Assembly: GCF_028435365.1 (NCBI RefSeq)
Contig: NZ_JAGTJJ010000021.1
Coordinates: forward strand, 1-64,000
Reading direction: 5' to 3'
Source of the DNA: Polyangium jinanense
Lineage (GTDB): Bacteria; Myxococcota; Polyangia; Polyangiales; Polyangiaceae
DNA: 64,000 nucleotides
Made by a program: the position numbers and the translations under genes
Notes under the pieces: generated by a model
What the model was told of the DNA's origin: nothing
Databases searched by the model: none
The model's input: the letters and a program-made list of their open reading frames with translations, nothing else
Shown: in pieces, positions 20,351-30,264 of the stretch
Layout of the letters: the number at the start of each line of letters is the position of its first letter
How positions within the stretch are numbered: the first letter of the stretch is position 1

Positions 20351-22363
20351 TCACGCGGACCGGACCCGGGCAATCTCTTCTTTGACCTGCGCGGCGAGCA
20401 CCGGATCGACGATCCGCTTTTCCCACCGCCGTTTCACGCGTATCCACACGGTGCGCCGGATCCGGAGCGCATCGAGCGACGCGGAAAGGTTGCCGCGCTC
20501 GTCGGCGACGACGAGGGTCGCGTAGGTTTTTACGTCGACCGGGCCACGGATGGCCTCCCACGCAGCGAGGTACGCCGCGTCGAAGCGATCGCGCAGCGCC
20601 ATCACCCCGCGCTTGACTTCCTGATCCACAGCGTCGTTCCAGCGTTGCTCCGTGGCGCGCCAGGTCTCGTCCGTGAGCCCGTGCTTGGCGAGGATCTCGG
20701 TGCGCGACGCAGGACGCTCGGCGAGCTCCGCCGCGATCGCGGCACAGCGCTCGAGGTCGATCCGGTCGTGGGGTGAAGGTGAGGTCGCTGGTGCAGGGGC
20801 CGCGGGCGGCGCCGGTGCGGCAGGGAGCTCTGCCCCGAGCGAGATGATGGGTGCCATCACGGCCGGAGGCGTCGGCGTGGCCGGAGGTGCGGGTGCGACG
20901 AAAGGTTCCGGCTCGGGCGGGACCCTCGGCGCGACCTCTTCGGACTCCGGGACGAGCATCATCGTACCGGCGTCGAAGGCGGGCGCCACGATGCGCGGCG
21001 CGTTCTGACCGGACCAGGGAGCGCCCGCGATCGGCGCAGCGGGCGCTGCGCGCGGCACGCCCTGCGTGCCCGGATCCGCGAAGGGGAGCGGCGGCGCCGT
21101 GACGACGCCGTCATCGGGCTGCAGCACGAATGTTGATGCCACGGCGCCAGTCTGCGCCGCGGGCGCGTCGTGACGCGAAGCATGCGAAAATGGCAGGATC
21201 GGCCGCGTCGCCGACGCTCCTTCGTCGTCCGCGAGCACCACGGTTTCCGCGCCCTTGCCGATGACCACCGTCACGGCGTCGTCGCCACCGACGGCGGGCG
21301 AGGTCACGGGTGATGCGGGAGCCGCGGCCTGCTCCATCCTTCGCGGATCGGGCCACACGAGCGTCTCCCCCGCGACCTCGATGCCGGCGACGATGCGCGC
21401 GGCCGCGAGCGCCGCCTCGCCCGCGACGGGGAAGCTGCGCCGGCACACGAGCGTGCATCGCTGCTCGTCACCGTCGATGCGGAGCGTGTCGGCCACGAGA
21501 TCGAGCGGATGTCCCTCGGGGACGCCGAACGGGGAGAGACCAAAAATCCTCATGACGCCGCGCGCCCCCGGCAAGCGCGTGGCGACGTGCGGCCGCGTGG
21601 GCGAGAGCCCTTCGAGCACGATCCACTCATCGCCGCGCAGGAACATCGTGCGCTGATCCGGGGGCGCCGCCTGGAAATACGACCAGTCGAAGCCATCGGG
21701 GATCTCCGCGATCGCGCCCTCCAGCGCCTTGCGCGGCGTGGCTCCGAGGAGCCGCTTGCGCGCAGGCCAGGCACGCGCGATCGGGCCGAAACCGGCAGGG
21801 CGAAGCGGTGCGCCCGGATCGGTGATGCTTGCCTCGCCTTCGCCCTGCGTGATCCCGAGCGGATTTTCTTCCCCCAGCGCGCCGCTCCACGCGCGCTCGT
21901 AGACGACGGGCATGCGCTGAAAGCCCGCCTTTTCATGGGCCACGAGCCGCTTGTCGAAGAGGGGCCTCGTGCCGTCGAAGACCGCGAGGCGCAATGGCAA
22001 AGGATGCGCGGCGCGCTCCGGGGGCGCATAGGCGTGGCCCGTGAAGAGCACATCGGTGCGGCCCAGATACGGCGCCACGTCCGTGGTGAAACGGACGCTG
22101 CGGCCCGGATTGTTGCCGTGATGGACCTCGGCCCGCAGGATCGGCTGCGGCTCGGCGCGCTGCATATCCGCGTCGGGCACGAAGGCGAACGTGGCCTTGA
22201 CGATGACGGTAAGGTGGAGCTGCCCTGCAACGCGCCACGCAATGGCAGCGGCGGCCGACGCCGGCAGGGCGATCACATCGGCGACAGGCGCGCTCTCACG
22301 CACGGCTGGAAGACCTATCACGGCGGCCTCCACCCTACAAGGGTTCTTTTCGGACGACGGCAT
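20351..22363 (-). CDS. DUF2169-family T6SS adaptor with long Pro/Ala linker
   Basis: The product is about 670 residues. Translation may begin at 22384, but the ATG at 22363 (MPSSEKNPCRVEAAV) is a closer fit to family N-termini. The DUF2169 region covers about residues 1-310: VIVKATFAFVPDADMQ, GRTDVLFTGHAYAPPER, the GEENPLGI block and FDWSYFQAAPPDQRTMFLRGDEWIVLEGL. A Pro/Ala-rich disordered middle follows, then a helical C-terminus (about 540-670) with CAAIAAELAERPASRTEILAKHGL, a pattern also seen in other long DUF2169 proteins. It lies upstream of vgrG on the same strand. Adaptors of this type are thought to couple effectors or PAAR proteins to VgrG. Confidence 0.8.
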   Translation of the reverse strand: MPSSEKNPCRVEAAVIGLPAVRESAPVADVIALPASAAAAIAWRVAGQLHLTVIVKATFAFVPDADMQRAEPQPILRAEVHHGNNPGRSVRFTTDVAPYLGRTDVLFTGHAYAPPERAAHPLPLRLAVFDGTRPLFDKRLVAHEKAGFQRMPVVYERAWSGALGEENPLGITQGEGEASITDPGAPLRPAGFGPIARAWPARKRLLGATPRKALEGAIAEIPDGFDWSYFQAAPPDQRTMFLRGDEWIVLEGLSPTRPHVATRLPGARGVMRIFGLSPFGVPEGHPLDLVADTLRIDGDEQRCTLVCRRSFPVAGEAALAAARIVAGIEVAGETLVWPDPRRMEQAAAPASPVTSPAVGGDDAVTVVIGKGAETVVLADDEGASATRPILPFSHASRHDAPAAQTGAVASTFVLQPDDGVVTAPPLPFADPGTQGVPRAAPAAPIAGAPWSGQNAPRIVAPAFDAGTMMLVPESEEVAPRVPPEPEPFVAPAPPATPTPPAVMAPIISLGAELPAAPAPPAAPAPATSPSPHDRIDLERCAAIAAELAERPASRTEILAKHGLTDETWRATEQRWNDAVDQEVKRGVMALRDRFDAAYLAAWEAIRGPVDVKTYATLVVADERGNLSASLDALRIRRTVWIRVKRRWEKRIVDPVLAAQVKEEIARVRSA

Positions 22364-22384
22364 TGAACGATTCTGCCGGCGCAC

Positions 22385-22689
22385 GATCGGAGGTGGCCAC
22401 GGCGATGTGTCGGGCAGCCCCTCACGACGAGGAGAGCGCCAGCCGAAAAATCGATAGCTATCAGATGTATTCGGGAAAGCATCCGCCGGACTGGCGTCGC
22501 TCTGCCCGGTCAGAGCTTCGGATACAGAGTCAGGGGTGGAGGAAGCAACAACGGAAAACGTGGGATTGTGTTGAGGGCCTCGCAGCCCCAGGAGCCCACG
22601 AGGACGTACTCACGCTTGCACTTCACGATGATTGTGTCGCCCGTCGTCGAGACCTGCAACGAGTGCGACCAGCGGCACCCGCTCCCACT
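22385..22689 (-). other. Intergenic region with a 10-bp palindrome
   Basis: The 305 bases between the SEC-C gene and the DUF2169 gene hold no credible ORF. They contain a perfect palindrome, GATAGCTATC, at 22453-22462, about 90 bases before the preferred DUF2169 start, in locally AT-richer DNA. This could be an operator or chance. No clear terminator hairpin with a T run is seen. Confidence 0.3.
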
Positions 22690-23805
22690 TCATGAAGGTC
22701 GTCCTGACAATCCGTTTGGCTGGCCAGGTGGTTCGGCCGCCTCCGGCTGCGCCACGGATGCGCTGCCACCGCGCAGTGAAGCCTCACGCATACCTCGCTC
22801 CGCGTCTTCGTGCTTCGTGACGCGGTATCGCACCGCATCCCCCACCAGCGCCTCCACGAGCGCCCGGGCACGCTCGCCGCGCTCGCGGGAGTTCGTCTGG
22901 ATTTCCAGCCGCTCGCCTTCGATGCGCAAAGAGGCGATGACAACCTCTCCCGCCCGCTGCTCGCCGCTTGCAATCCAGGTCCAGCGATACGCGTCGTCGT
23001 CCCGCTGGAGACCCGGCGCGCGGTCGAGCTCGGATACAAGCTTGCGTTCGTCGAGCACGTCGAAGTACCCCGTCGTGAAGAGGAGACGGTCGCCATCGTG
23101 GTTGACGAGTTCTGGCATCCTCGGGGTGAGCCAGACCTCGAAGAAGAAGGGGGCGAGGCTCGTTCGGAAATCTGCGTCATCGAGCTCGGCGCGTGCCTTT
23201 TCGAGATCCATGATCAAGGCGCCCCGGAGGTGGCTCGGGAGCGGCAAGAGGCCACCATCGAACTCCGGAGAACCCGACGCGCCCTGGGCAAAGACCCGCG
23301 CGGCGACGAGATCCCACGGGCGCACGGCACGCGACGCGCTCCGCTCGCGGACACGTACCTCGCCGCCATCGAGGACATTGCGAACGGTCACGCACGCACC
23401 CGGTTCAACTGCGACGACCTCATAGAGTATCATGGCGCTCGCGCGGCCCATCTCGAGGTATCTCCGCTCTCCCGCGCGGAGGTCACGATCGTGTTCGAGA
23501 AGGTGCTCGGCCAGCGTGACGCCCGCGTGATTCTGCGCGTCGAAGAAGAGCCACCACTGGAAAGCACACTCCGCCATGTCGTGCAGAATGGCGTCTTCGT
23601 ACTTGTCGCGGAGGGGCACGAGGTCGCCCCAGAACCCCTCCCGCGACCCCTCCAGATCGTCTTCATCGACCGAGTCGAGCAGTCGCCCGAGCGCGGATAC
23701 GCGATCCGCCGCCGTGTATGCCGCGGCAGCCGTCGCCACGCAGCACTTCTTGTACTTGCGTCCACTGCCACAGGGACAGGATTCGTTGCGCCCGATCTTC
23801 GCCAT
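22690..23805 (-). CDS. SEC-C motif zinc-binding protein, otherwise unknown
   Basis: The product has 371 residues from the ATG at 23805. That start is chosen because it places MAKIGRNESCPCGSGRKY at the N-terminus, followed by KKCC. This is the SEC-C zinc finger (C-x-C-x8-C-C) first known from the SecA tail. The rest is a mixed alpha/beta protein with LHDMAECAFQWWLFFDAQ, RYLEMGRASAMILYEVV and FEVWLTPRMPELVNHDGD, and an Ala/Pro-rich end. The whole resembles other single-copy SEC-C proteins of unknown function. It is on the same strand as the T6SS cluster but 327 bases from it, so membership in that operon is uncertain. No further function is claimed. Confidence 0.75.
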   Translation of the reverse strand: MAKIGRNESCPCGSGRKYKKCCVATAAAAYTAADRVSALGRLLDSVDEDDLEGSREGFWGDLVPLRDKYEDAILHDMAECAFQWWLFFDAQNHAGVTLAEHLLEHDRDLRAGERRYLEMGRASAMILYEVVAVEPGACVTVRNVLDGGEVRVRERSASRAVRPWDLVAARVFAQGASGSPEFDGGLLPLPSHLRGALIMDLEKARAELDDADFRTSLAPFFFEVWLTPRMPELVNHDGDRLLFTTGYFDVLDERKLVSELDRAPGLQRDDDAYRWTWIASGEQRAGEVVIASLRIEGERLEIQTNSRERGERARALVEALVGDAVRYRVTKHEDAERGMREASLRGGSASVAQPEAAEPPGQPNGLSGRPS

Positions 23806-24000
23806 CGGGGACAAACCTACTCCATCCGCGCCGACAAGGGAAGGGCAAGGTTTGTCGCCGCCGTCGCGGCGTTCGCCCAGGAACATCTCCGCGCCAAGTT
23901 GCCCCAGCCCGCCCCCCCTGTCCGCGGACCCGAGAGCGGATCCGCGGTGCCGATGCGTTCGTCGAGGTGAGCGGGACCTACCCCATTGCGCTCCCGTGGC

Positions 24001-26553
24001 TCAGGAGACGCCTCCAGGGTCCTTCGACAGGGTGACCGTGAGGCTCACGTGCGCCCCTTCGAGCGCGAACTTCGATTGCAGCACGACGCCCCCGATTTTG
24101 ACGGTCTGTCCCGCAGGTGGGTACATCCAAAGGGTCCCGAGCAGCGCCTGCAGGACCGGCGTTTCGGAGTCGTGGAGGCGGGCGTCGGGGTTCTGCGGCT
24201 CCGTGACGGTGGAGAAAAACGGCAGGTTGCGCGGGAGCTGGTCGAAGATCGCCAGGGCGAGCCCCGCGTAATGGAGCGCCTGGTCCTCGGTCATGTTCAT
24301 CGTCTTCAAGATTCGCTTGAATCGCTCCAGATTTTTCCGGGACGCTTCGGGGATCGGAGCGCGGATGACGCACGTCTCGGTCTCGCTGTCCGACGCGAAG
24401 CCGCTGAGGAATCGACGCTTGACGGAGAACCACACGTCGAGCGAGAAATCGCGCAATCGCTCGTATTGATCCTGTAGCTGCTTCACGCTCCTCTTCAGCG
24501 CGCTCGGCGCCTCCTGAAGTTGACGAACCCGAAGGAGCTGCTCCGGTGACTGCATGAGCGCGAGCGCCAGGGAATAGACCGGGAGCTTGGCGGCCTTCTT
24601 GATCGCCTGGTTCATCGCGCCCGGCGAGACGTTCAACTCCGCCAGACGTTCCTTCAGGGCGTTGTAGACGGTCTGGACAGGCGTCTTAATGGCCGGCAAC
24701 GTCGCGCCGAGCGCGGTGGTCGCCCCCTGGAGGATGAGGTCTTTCACCTCCTGCGGGAGCACTTCGAGCTCCCAATCCATGTATTCGGGCTCCGTGCTCT
24801 TGTCCGTCCAGTACACGAGGCGCGCCTGGCCCGTCGTGTCAATCTCGATGGCCCAGACCACGCCCTCCATCCACCCGACCGTACCGCTGTTGAAATACGT
24901 CGTTTTGAACTGCGGCTCGAGGATGTCGGGAGTTTCGAGCTGGATCGTTTTGATCACCCGCGACAGGGGAGGCACCAGGGCCGCGATGTTGTCCAACTTG
25001 AAATGCGGCTGGCTATGTGGGTTGTGCGTGTGACCGATGCAGATGTGATGGATGTGATGGCGCTTCAGGTACTCCGCGATCCCGGAGGACGAGAACAGGT
25101 CGAGCTCGTTCCGGCTCTGGGCCGGCGTGATCTCCTGGTTGCGCTCCGGGTCCCAGTAGTTCAGCGCGATGCCGAAGGTGCCATACAGGGCCGCGACGCT
25201 CTCATAGAACATGATGTTGTCGAGGAGCACCCGCTGCTCGTTCGGCATATGCTGCACCTGATGGGCGAAGCGCACCGCCGAGCTCCGCGCGGGCCAGGAG
25301 TCGAAGACCGGCCAGCGCGAGAAGAGGTCGTCGAATTCGAGGAGCGGGTTGCCGTTCCACGCAAACCCACGCAAATCCAGGAACGGATCCATCTTCTTGT
25401 CGACGTAGGTCGCCACGGTATTGGAGATGAGCTGCCCCAGGATCTGGTTGTTCGCCGAGTTCCAGGGGTCGAACTGATGGCCGTGGCACACCAGCATGCG
25501 GCATTTCTCGGTGTAGGCGCCGGCATCGAGGCCGAGGCGCCCGATGAGCAGGTTGTCGCGTAGCTGCTCCTTGGTCGTCTGGCCGACGAGGAGCTTCGCC
25601 GCGTCCGTGAGCACGTCGGCGATGCCCTGCTCCATCATCGTCTTGACGCCGTCGATGACGAACGCGTCGTAGAGCTGGAAGGGGCCGGAGTTGTTCTTCT
25701 CCATCTCCGTCTTGAGCACTTGCCAGACGGAGTCGTCGGTGCCGGCTTTTCTCAGGTAAGAGTCGTGATTGCCGTACGTGCGGAAATAACGCCCCTGCTT
25801 GTGGAGCGTGCGCAGCCGTTCGAAGATGCTCGGGTGCGTGCTGACGATTTCACTGAGCTTCGCCGCGATGTCGAGCGAGCCGTCGCTCTTGCGGGGGTAT
25901 TCCTGGATGCTGCGAATGAACCAGAGCTCCTCGCAGTCCCCTCCCTCGATGACCGTGTACCCGTTCGTGATGGCGTAGTCCAGGATGCGCTGGTAGAGCT
26001 GGGCATTGCGCTTGAAATGGTCGATGGATCCCGACTGGAAGAGCCCCTTGTCGTCGGTCGCGGCGTCGCGATGCACGTCGCTGAAGATGAGATACTTCCT
26101 CGCCGTCCCCGGGCCCGACCCCGGCGACGGCGGCGGGAGCGTCTTGACCGTCCAATCGGCCGTCGTGCCGTCTTTGATCTTCCACACGATCGGGGTGCCG
26201 TCGCTGCCGCGTTCCGGGGAGCTTTGCTCCGCAAAATGGAGGTTCCACCACCGCTGCGCTTGCCGCTTCGCCGTGCCCGGCATGGACGCGAGGATGAGCG
26301 AGAGCCCGAGCAGCGGGTTCTCACAAGCCGTCTCGATCAGCTCGAGCTCCTGCGGACGATCCGGCGCGGCGATCAAATTCGTCAGCAGGGTGGACCAGGC
26401 CGAAAGCTGCTCCGGGGTCACGGTGACGTTCGGCGCCGTTTCGAAGTAGCTCTTCCACTGCTGGAGGAGCTTGGCCATGTCGTCGGTTTCGGACGCCGGC
26501 AACGCTGCCAGGACGCCGAGCGCTTCGAGCACTTGCGGGAAGTTCGGTGACAT
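24001..26553 (-). CDS. Large calcineurin-like metallophosphoesterase
   Basis: The product has 850 residues. After a 150-residue helical N-terminal region, the five motifs of the metallophosphoesterase superfamily appear in order: IFSDVHRD (Asp159, His161), EGGDCEE (Asp206), GNHD (261-264), VCHGHQFD (His357, His359) and IGHTHNP (His508, His510). This predicts a two-metal phosphoesterase. The 140 residues between the fourth and fifth motifs are longer than usual. The C-terminal 250 residues are helical, with TVGWMEGVVWAIEID closing the catalytic fold. The substrate is unknown: phosphoesters of nucleotides, lipids or nucleic acid are all possible. It follows the peptidoglycan-binding-repeat gene by 12 bases, so the two form a minus-strand operon divergent from the four-gene giant operon. 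Confidence 0.85.
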   Translation of the reverse strand: MSPNFPQVLEALGVLAALPASETDDMAKLLQQWKSYFETAPNVTVTPEQLSAWSTLLTNLIAAPDRPQELELIETACENPLLGLSLILASMPGTAKRQAQRWWNLHFAEQSSPERGSDGTPIVWKIKDGTTADWTVKTLPPPSPGSGPGTARKYLIFSDVHRDAATDDKGLFQSGSIDHFKRNAQLYQRILDYAITNGYTVIEGGDCEELWFIRSIQEYPRKSDGSLDIAAKLSEIVSTHPSIFERLRTLHKQGRYFRTYGNHDSYLRKAGTDDSVWQVLKTEMEKNNSGPFQLYDAFVIDGVKTMMEQGIADVLTDAAKLLVGQTTKEQLRDNLLIGRLGLDAGAYTEKCRMLVCHGHQFDPWNSANNQILGQLISNTVATYVDKKMDPFLDLRGFAWNGNPLLEFDDLFSRWPVFDSWPARSSAVRFAHQVQHMPNEQRVLLDNIMFYESVAALYGTFGIALNYWDPERNQEITPAQSRNELDLFSSSGIAEYLKRHHIHHICIGHTHNPHSQPHFKLDNIAALVPPLSRVIKTIQLETPDILEPQFKTTYFNSGTVGWMEGVVWAIEIDTTGQARLVYWTDKSTEPEYMDWELEVLPQEVKDLILQGATTALGATLPAIKTPVQTVYNALKERLAELNVSPGAMNQAIKKAAKLPVYSLALALMQSPEQLLRVRQLQEAPSALKRSVKQLQDQYERLRDFSLDVWFSVKRRFLSGFASDSETETCVIRAPIPEASRKNLERFKRILKTMNMTEDQALHYAGLALAIFDQLPRNLPFFSTVTEPQNPDARLHDSETPVLQALLGTLWMYPPAGQTVKIGGVVLQSKFALEGAHVSLTVTLSKDPGGVS

Positions 26554-26565
26554 TCCGGTCTCCTC

Positions 26566-29500
26566 TCAGGGCAGCGCGTCGTAGCGGTTCATCACGCGCT
26601 TTACGTAGTCGTCATCGGCGACGGTATCGAGGTCGCCGGCCAGGGTGGAGGCGGCCCCGCCCTTATTGTGCATGTATGCCGTGATCTGGGCTCGGGTCCG
26701 CGCATCCAGCCCGAGGCTTCCGGTCGTGTTCCAGTTGCTCCGGATCGCGTGGCGCCCCATCTTGAATCCGGTGTCATCGGTCAACGCATTGCGGAGGAGC
26801 TGACCTTCCGGCGTCAAGAAAATGCTGCGGTTGACGAAGCCTTGTTTGTGCTCTTCGAAGTATGGTTCGCGCAGGTACGTCTCAACGTCCGATTGCGCGA
26901 GGCGGAGACGGGCGATGTTGGCCGCAGCGTGGGGGTGGGTCGTTGGATTGCAGAGCACCGCCGCGTTTCCGCCCGTTCCGAGCGCCAAGAGGTGCCGGCG
27001 TAGCTGCCCGGTCCGAAACATCGCTTCGATGTCGTCGGGCCCGAGGCCGGTCGTGGCGCGCACCGCCGCCGCGTGGGCCGTCACGTAGGCCGCGATCTGC
27101 GTCTTCAGCGCGGCCTCGGTCGTATTCGCCGCGACCGCAGCGGTGATCTCCTCGAATCTTTCCACCGTCGCCACCGCTCTGTCGCGCAGCGCCTGCAGGC
27201 GGGTGGTGCTGAGGCCGTAAAAGGTGGCGAAGGTCGTCGAGCCGAGGAGCGTATCGAGCGCCTTGCTGCCGACCACCTGCGCTGAGCCCCACGAAGCGGG
27301 GGTGCCGGACGCATTGCGCAGGAGCGCCGGAATCTCCCCGGTCGAGACGCCTCCCTCCACCGCCTCGATCGCGCGAATGAGCCGCGTCAGGTCCGCGTCC
27401 GCGAAGGTGGGTCGCTTCGGCCCCGCGAAAACGAGCACGCAGTTCGGGTTCGGTGCGGTGGGCGTGGAGAATGCCGGATCCTCGAGGATGCGCCGGGCCC
27501 GGCCGCCCGCGCCGGGATTGATGACGAAGTCGGGCGCCTTCGCCGCGAGGCCGGCGAGGGTCTGCTGAAGCAGCCCGATCGCCGCAATCGTCGCCGTGAG
27601 CGTGGCCACGGGCGCGGACCCACCCACAGACGGATCGACCCGCTCGACGAAGTAATCGACGCCGCCGAGCAGGCCGAGCTCGAACAGCCGGTCCTGCACG
27701 GGGCGCACGTCGGCACGCGCGTTGACCCCGGCGGTGCCGACCTTGTCGCCGAGCGTGAGCTGCACGCTGCGCGGGATCACCGGCCAGATGAGCGAACGGA
27801 GCGTCTCCGAGAACGGCGCGACACGTGGCTGCTGCGGCGCGCCGAGCATCAACGCCTGCCAATCTCCGATGGCCGCGATCGTGTACGCGATCTGATGGTC
27901 GTGGAGACGCGTCTCCTCCGCGTCGGGCACGGCCCTCGATTCAACATCGAAGTCCTCGTCGGTGAGGAAGCCGAGTCCATGCAGGCGCCGCTGGATTTGC
28001 AGAACGTCTCCCGGAGTATTGTTTCCGTCGTACCCCACGGAATCGACGAGCTCGATGGGCGTACGCAGGGCGCCCAAGCGGTCCTCCAGGGCGACGAGCT
28101 CCGGGCTGCGCGCCTCCACCCGCTCGAGCACGGGCGCGGCCTCGCCGAGCAGCGACGCACGGAAGCGCCGGATCGCCTTGCGCGTCGCCACGAGCTCGGA
28201 ATCGCTGATCCGGCCGGCGCGCGCGGGATCCACAGCCTCGGCTTCGAAGTCCGGATCGGCAAGGAGCCGCATCGCGTGCAGCCGCTCCTGGAGCGCGCGC
28301 ACGTCGGCCGGAAAGTTCCACCCATATGTGCCGACGGATCCGGTGAGATTCAGCGGATGCCGGCCAAAATGGAGCGGATCGACGAGGAGCTGATGCGTCT
28401 CGTCTCCGGGCTCGATGAGCCGCTGCGCCGTCCAGGGGCTGAGGTCCGCGGCGGGCGGGAGCTCGAAGACGCGCCGCCGGAGTTGCTCGATCGCCGCGAA
28501 TGTCGCCACGAGCGTGGTCACGTCCAATGGGCCCGCGCCTTCGAGGTCCACAGCCTCGCTCTGATGATCCGCCTCGGCGAGAAAACGCAGACCGCGCAAT
28601 CGATCCTGCACGGCACGAACGTCGGCGCGCGCGTTCACGGCGCCGGCGCCGACCGAGCTGGTCAACACGAGCGGGCCCCGTTGCTCGGAGACGAGCGAAA
28701 GCGCGACGGCCGTGTGCACGACGTCCGCCTGGTCGATCCGCTCGGTCGCGTAGGGGTCGGCGCGCTCCGCGTCGAAATCGGCCTGCGAAAGGAAGCCAAG
28801 AAGCAGAAGGCGCTCCTGCAGCCGGCGGACGTCGGGCGGCCGATTCGCAGCCGCCATGGCTGGACCCCACCCGACCATGCCGGTGAGCTCGAGCCGCGGC
28901 GGGCGATTCAAGCGCTGCAGCGCAGAATCCACCGGGTCGACCAGCGATGGAGCGGGCGCCGGCTCGCCGAGCCGCGTCTGGCGTAGGGCCGAAATGGCTG
29001 CGAGGGTCTGTGGGATGCTCGTGTCGGCGACGCGGCCGTTCTCGTTCGTGGCGGCGACCACCGCGCGCTCCACCTGATGCGCGGCGCCCGATAGAAACCC
29101 GAGCCGATGCAGCCCATCCTGCACGCGGCGGATGTCGGCGGGGCGATTTCGGCCATGGGTGCCCACGCTCGCGGTGAGCGGGAGCGGCTGCCGCCCGAAG
29201 ACGAAGGGGTCATTCAGCAGATGTTCGTTCCGCGCGCCGGGTACGATCGCGCGCAAGGCTCCGCCCGCCACGTCCCTGTCGAAGGCCATAATCGCGGCCA
29301 TCGTCTGCGGCTTGGTTGCGAGAGCCACCGGGCCCGCAGCGGTGACATCCGTGTACTCCGCGACATGCTGGGCGCGGGAGAGCCGCCCAAGTTGCTGCAG
29401 CCGCTCCTGCACGGCGGCAAAGGACGCGGGCTCGTTGCGGGGGACGGAGGCGTCGGCATCGGGGAGCTCACCCACCGCCGAGCTCAGGCCGATATGGATG

Positions 29501-30102
29501 AGAGGAAACGGTGGATCCATTGCGAGAGCCGCGACGGTCGGACCGGTGGGCTCCACACGAATCGAAGGCAGTGGGCGCCCGAACGACGCGGTGAAATGCG
29601 TTGCGAGCGCGGCGAGCAGGCGCGGTCCTGGCTGCATGGGCGGTGAGGCCGCGAGATCGATCGGCTCCGCCGCGACGTCGGCGTCGGTGAGGCGGCCGAG
29701 CCGATGGAGCCGATCCTGCACGCGGCGCACGTCATGGGGTCGGTTGTCACCGCCATCCCCGACCGATGCCGTCAGGCGGAATGGCACGGGGAGTTGCACG
29801 TCGCCGAGCAAGTAGGGAGGGCGGCGCGTCTCGACGATGCGGCGCTCCCCCTCCCGCGCCTCTATAATAATGAGGTACTCGTCCGGGGCGGCAGCTCCAT
29901 CGAGCTCGAAGCGGCCCTCGTCGTCGGTCGTTATCACCGAAAGCTCACTGCCGCTGAAAGCGCCGGTAGCGAGCATTCGCACCGAAGCCCCCACGAGCGG
30001 CACGCCAATCGGATCGATCACACGCCCGGTGATGAGCCTCCTCGGATCTGTGCTTCCGAAGATCCACGAGACGACGCTGAAGACCTCGTTGACGATGGTC
30101 AC
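26566..30102 (-). CDS. 1178-residue protein with eight peptidoglycan-binding-like repeats
   Basis: Residues 20-100 form a carboxypeptidase-regulatory-like beta sandwich (GRVIDPIGVPLVGASVRM, DDEGRFELDG). From about residue 105 to 900 eight repeats of about 100 residues follow. Seven carry a version of VG-x-x-G-x-N-x-P-x-DVRRVQ-x-RL-x-x-LGFL, as in SVGDGGDNRPHDVRRVQDRL, and the second is degenerate (ASFAAVQERLQQLGRL). The DVR-x-VQ-x-RL-x-x-LG core resembles PGBD_1 (peptidoglycan-binding domain 1). The last 280 residues form a separate helical domain with AIEAVEGGVSTGEIPALLRN and GFKMGRHAIRSNWN that I cannot name. No signal peptide is seen, so export would need another route. It lies 12 bases before the metallophosphoesterase gene and diverges from the four-gene operon across 162 bases. 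Confidence 0.75.
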   Translation of the reverse strand: MTIVNEVFSVVSWIFGSTDPRRLITGRVIDPIGVPLVGASVRMLATGAFSGSELSVITTDDEGRFELDGAAAPDEYLIIIEAREGERRIVETRRPPYLLGDVQLPVPFRLTASVGDGGDNRPHDVRRVQDRLHRLGRLTDADVAAEPIDLAASPPMQPGPRLLAALATHFTASFGRPLPSIRVEPTGPTVAALAMDPPFPLIHIGLSSAVGELPDADASVPRNEPASFAAVQERLQQLGRLSRAQHVAEYTDVTAAGPVALATKPQTMAAIMAFDRDVAGGALRAIVPGARNEHLLNDPFVFGRQPLPLTASVGTHGRNRPADIRRVQDGLHRLGFLSGAAHQVERAVVAATNENGRVADTSIPQTLAAISALRQTRLGEPAPAPSLVDPVDSALQRLNRPPRLELTGMVGWGPAMAAANRPPDVRRLQERLLLLGFLSQADFDAERADPYATERIDQADVVHTAVALSLVSEQRGPLVLTSSVGAGAVNARADVRAVQDRLRGLRFLAEADHQSEAVDLEGAGPLDVTTLVATFAAIEQLRRRVFELPPAADLSPWTAQRLIEPGDETHQLLVDPLHFGRHPLNLTGSVGTYGWNFPADVRALQERLHAMRLLADPDFEAEAVDPARAGRISDSELVATRKAIRRFRASLLGEAAPVLERVEARSPELVALEDRLGALRTPIELVDSVGYDGNNTPGDVLQIQRRLHGLGFLTDEDFDVESRAVPDAEETRLHDHQIAYTIAAIGDWQALMLGAPQQPRVAPFSETLRSLIWPVIPRSVQLTLGDKVGTAGVNARADVRPVQDRLFELGLLGGVDYFVERVDPSVGGSAPVATLTATIAAIGLLQQTLAGLAAKAPDFVINPGAGGRARRILEDPAFSTPTAPNPNCVLVFAGPKRPTFADADLTRLIRAIEAVEGGVSTGEIPALLRNASGTPASWGSAQVVGSKALDTLLGSTTFATFYGLSTTRLQALRDRAVATVERFEEITAAVAANTTEAALKTQIAAYVTAHAAAVRATTGLGPDDIEAMFRTGQLRRHLLALGTGGNAAVLCNPTTHPHAAANIARLRLAQSDVETYLREPYFEEHKQGFVNRSIFLTPEGQLLRNALTDDTGFKMGRHAIRSNWNTTGSLGLDARTRAQITAYMHNKGGAASTLAGDLDTVADDDYVKRVMNRYDALP

Positions 30103-30264
30103 AGGTGGACTCCTCGTAACAGCGGTCCCGTGGAGGCCACGAATAACGCTACGTTACGGATGACGGGTAGGTTATCGACACCGGAGCGATAAGAATATGC
30201 TGGCGTTCGATGCGCGCGAGACCGGTGAGGTCGCATATCGAGCCCGCACATTGGCGAATTTAGA
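30103..30264. promoter_or_regulatory. Shared divergent promoter region of the giant operons
   Basis: This 162-base gap is the only possible promoter region for both the minus-strand pair and the plus-strand four-gene operon. It is distinctly AT-richer than its surroundings and contains GATAAGAATATGC near 30187-30200, but no convincing -35/-10 pair. No strong ribosome site precedes the ATG at 30265. Confidence 0.35.
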
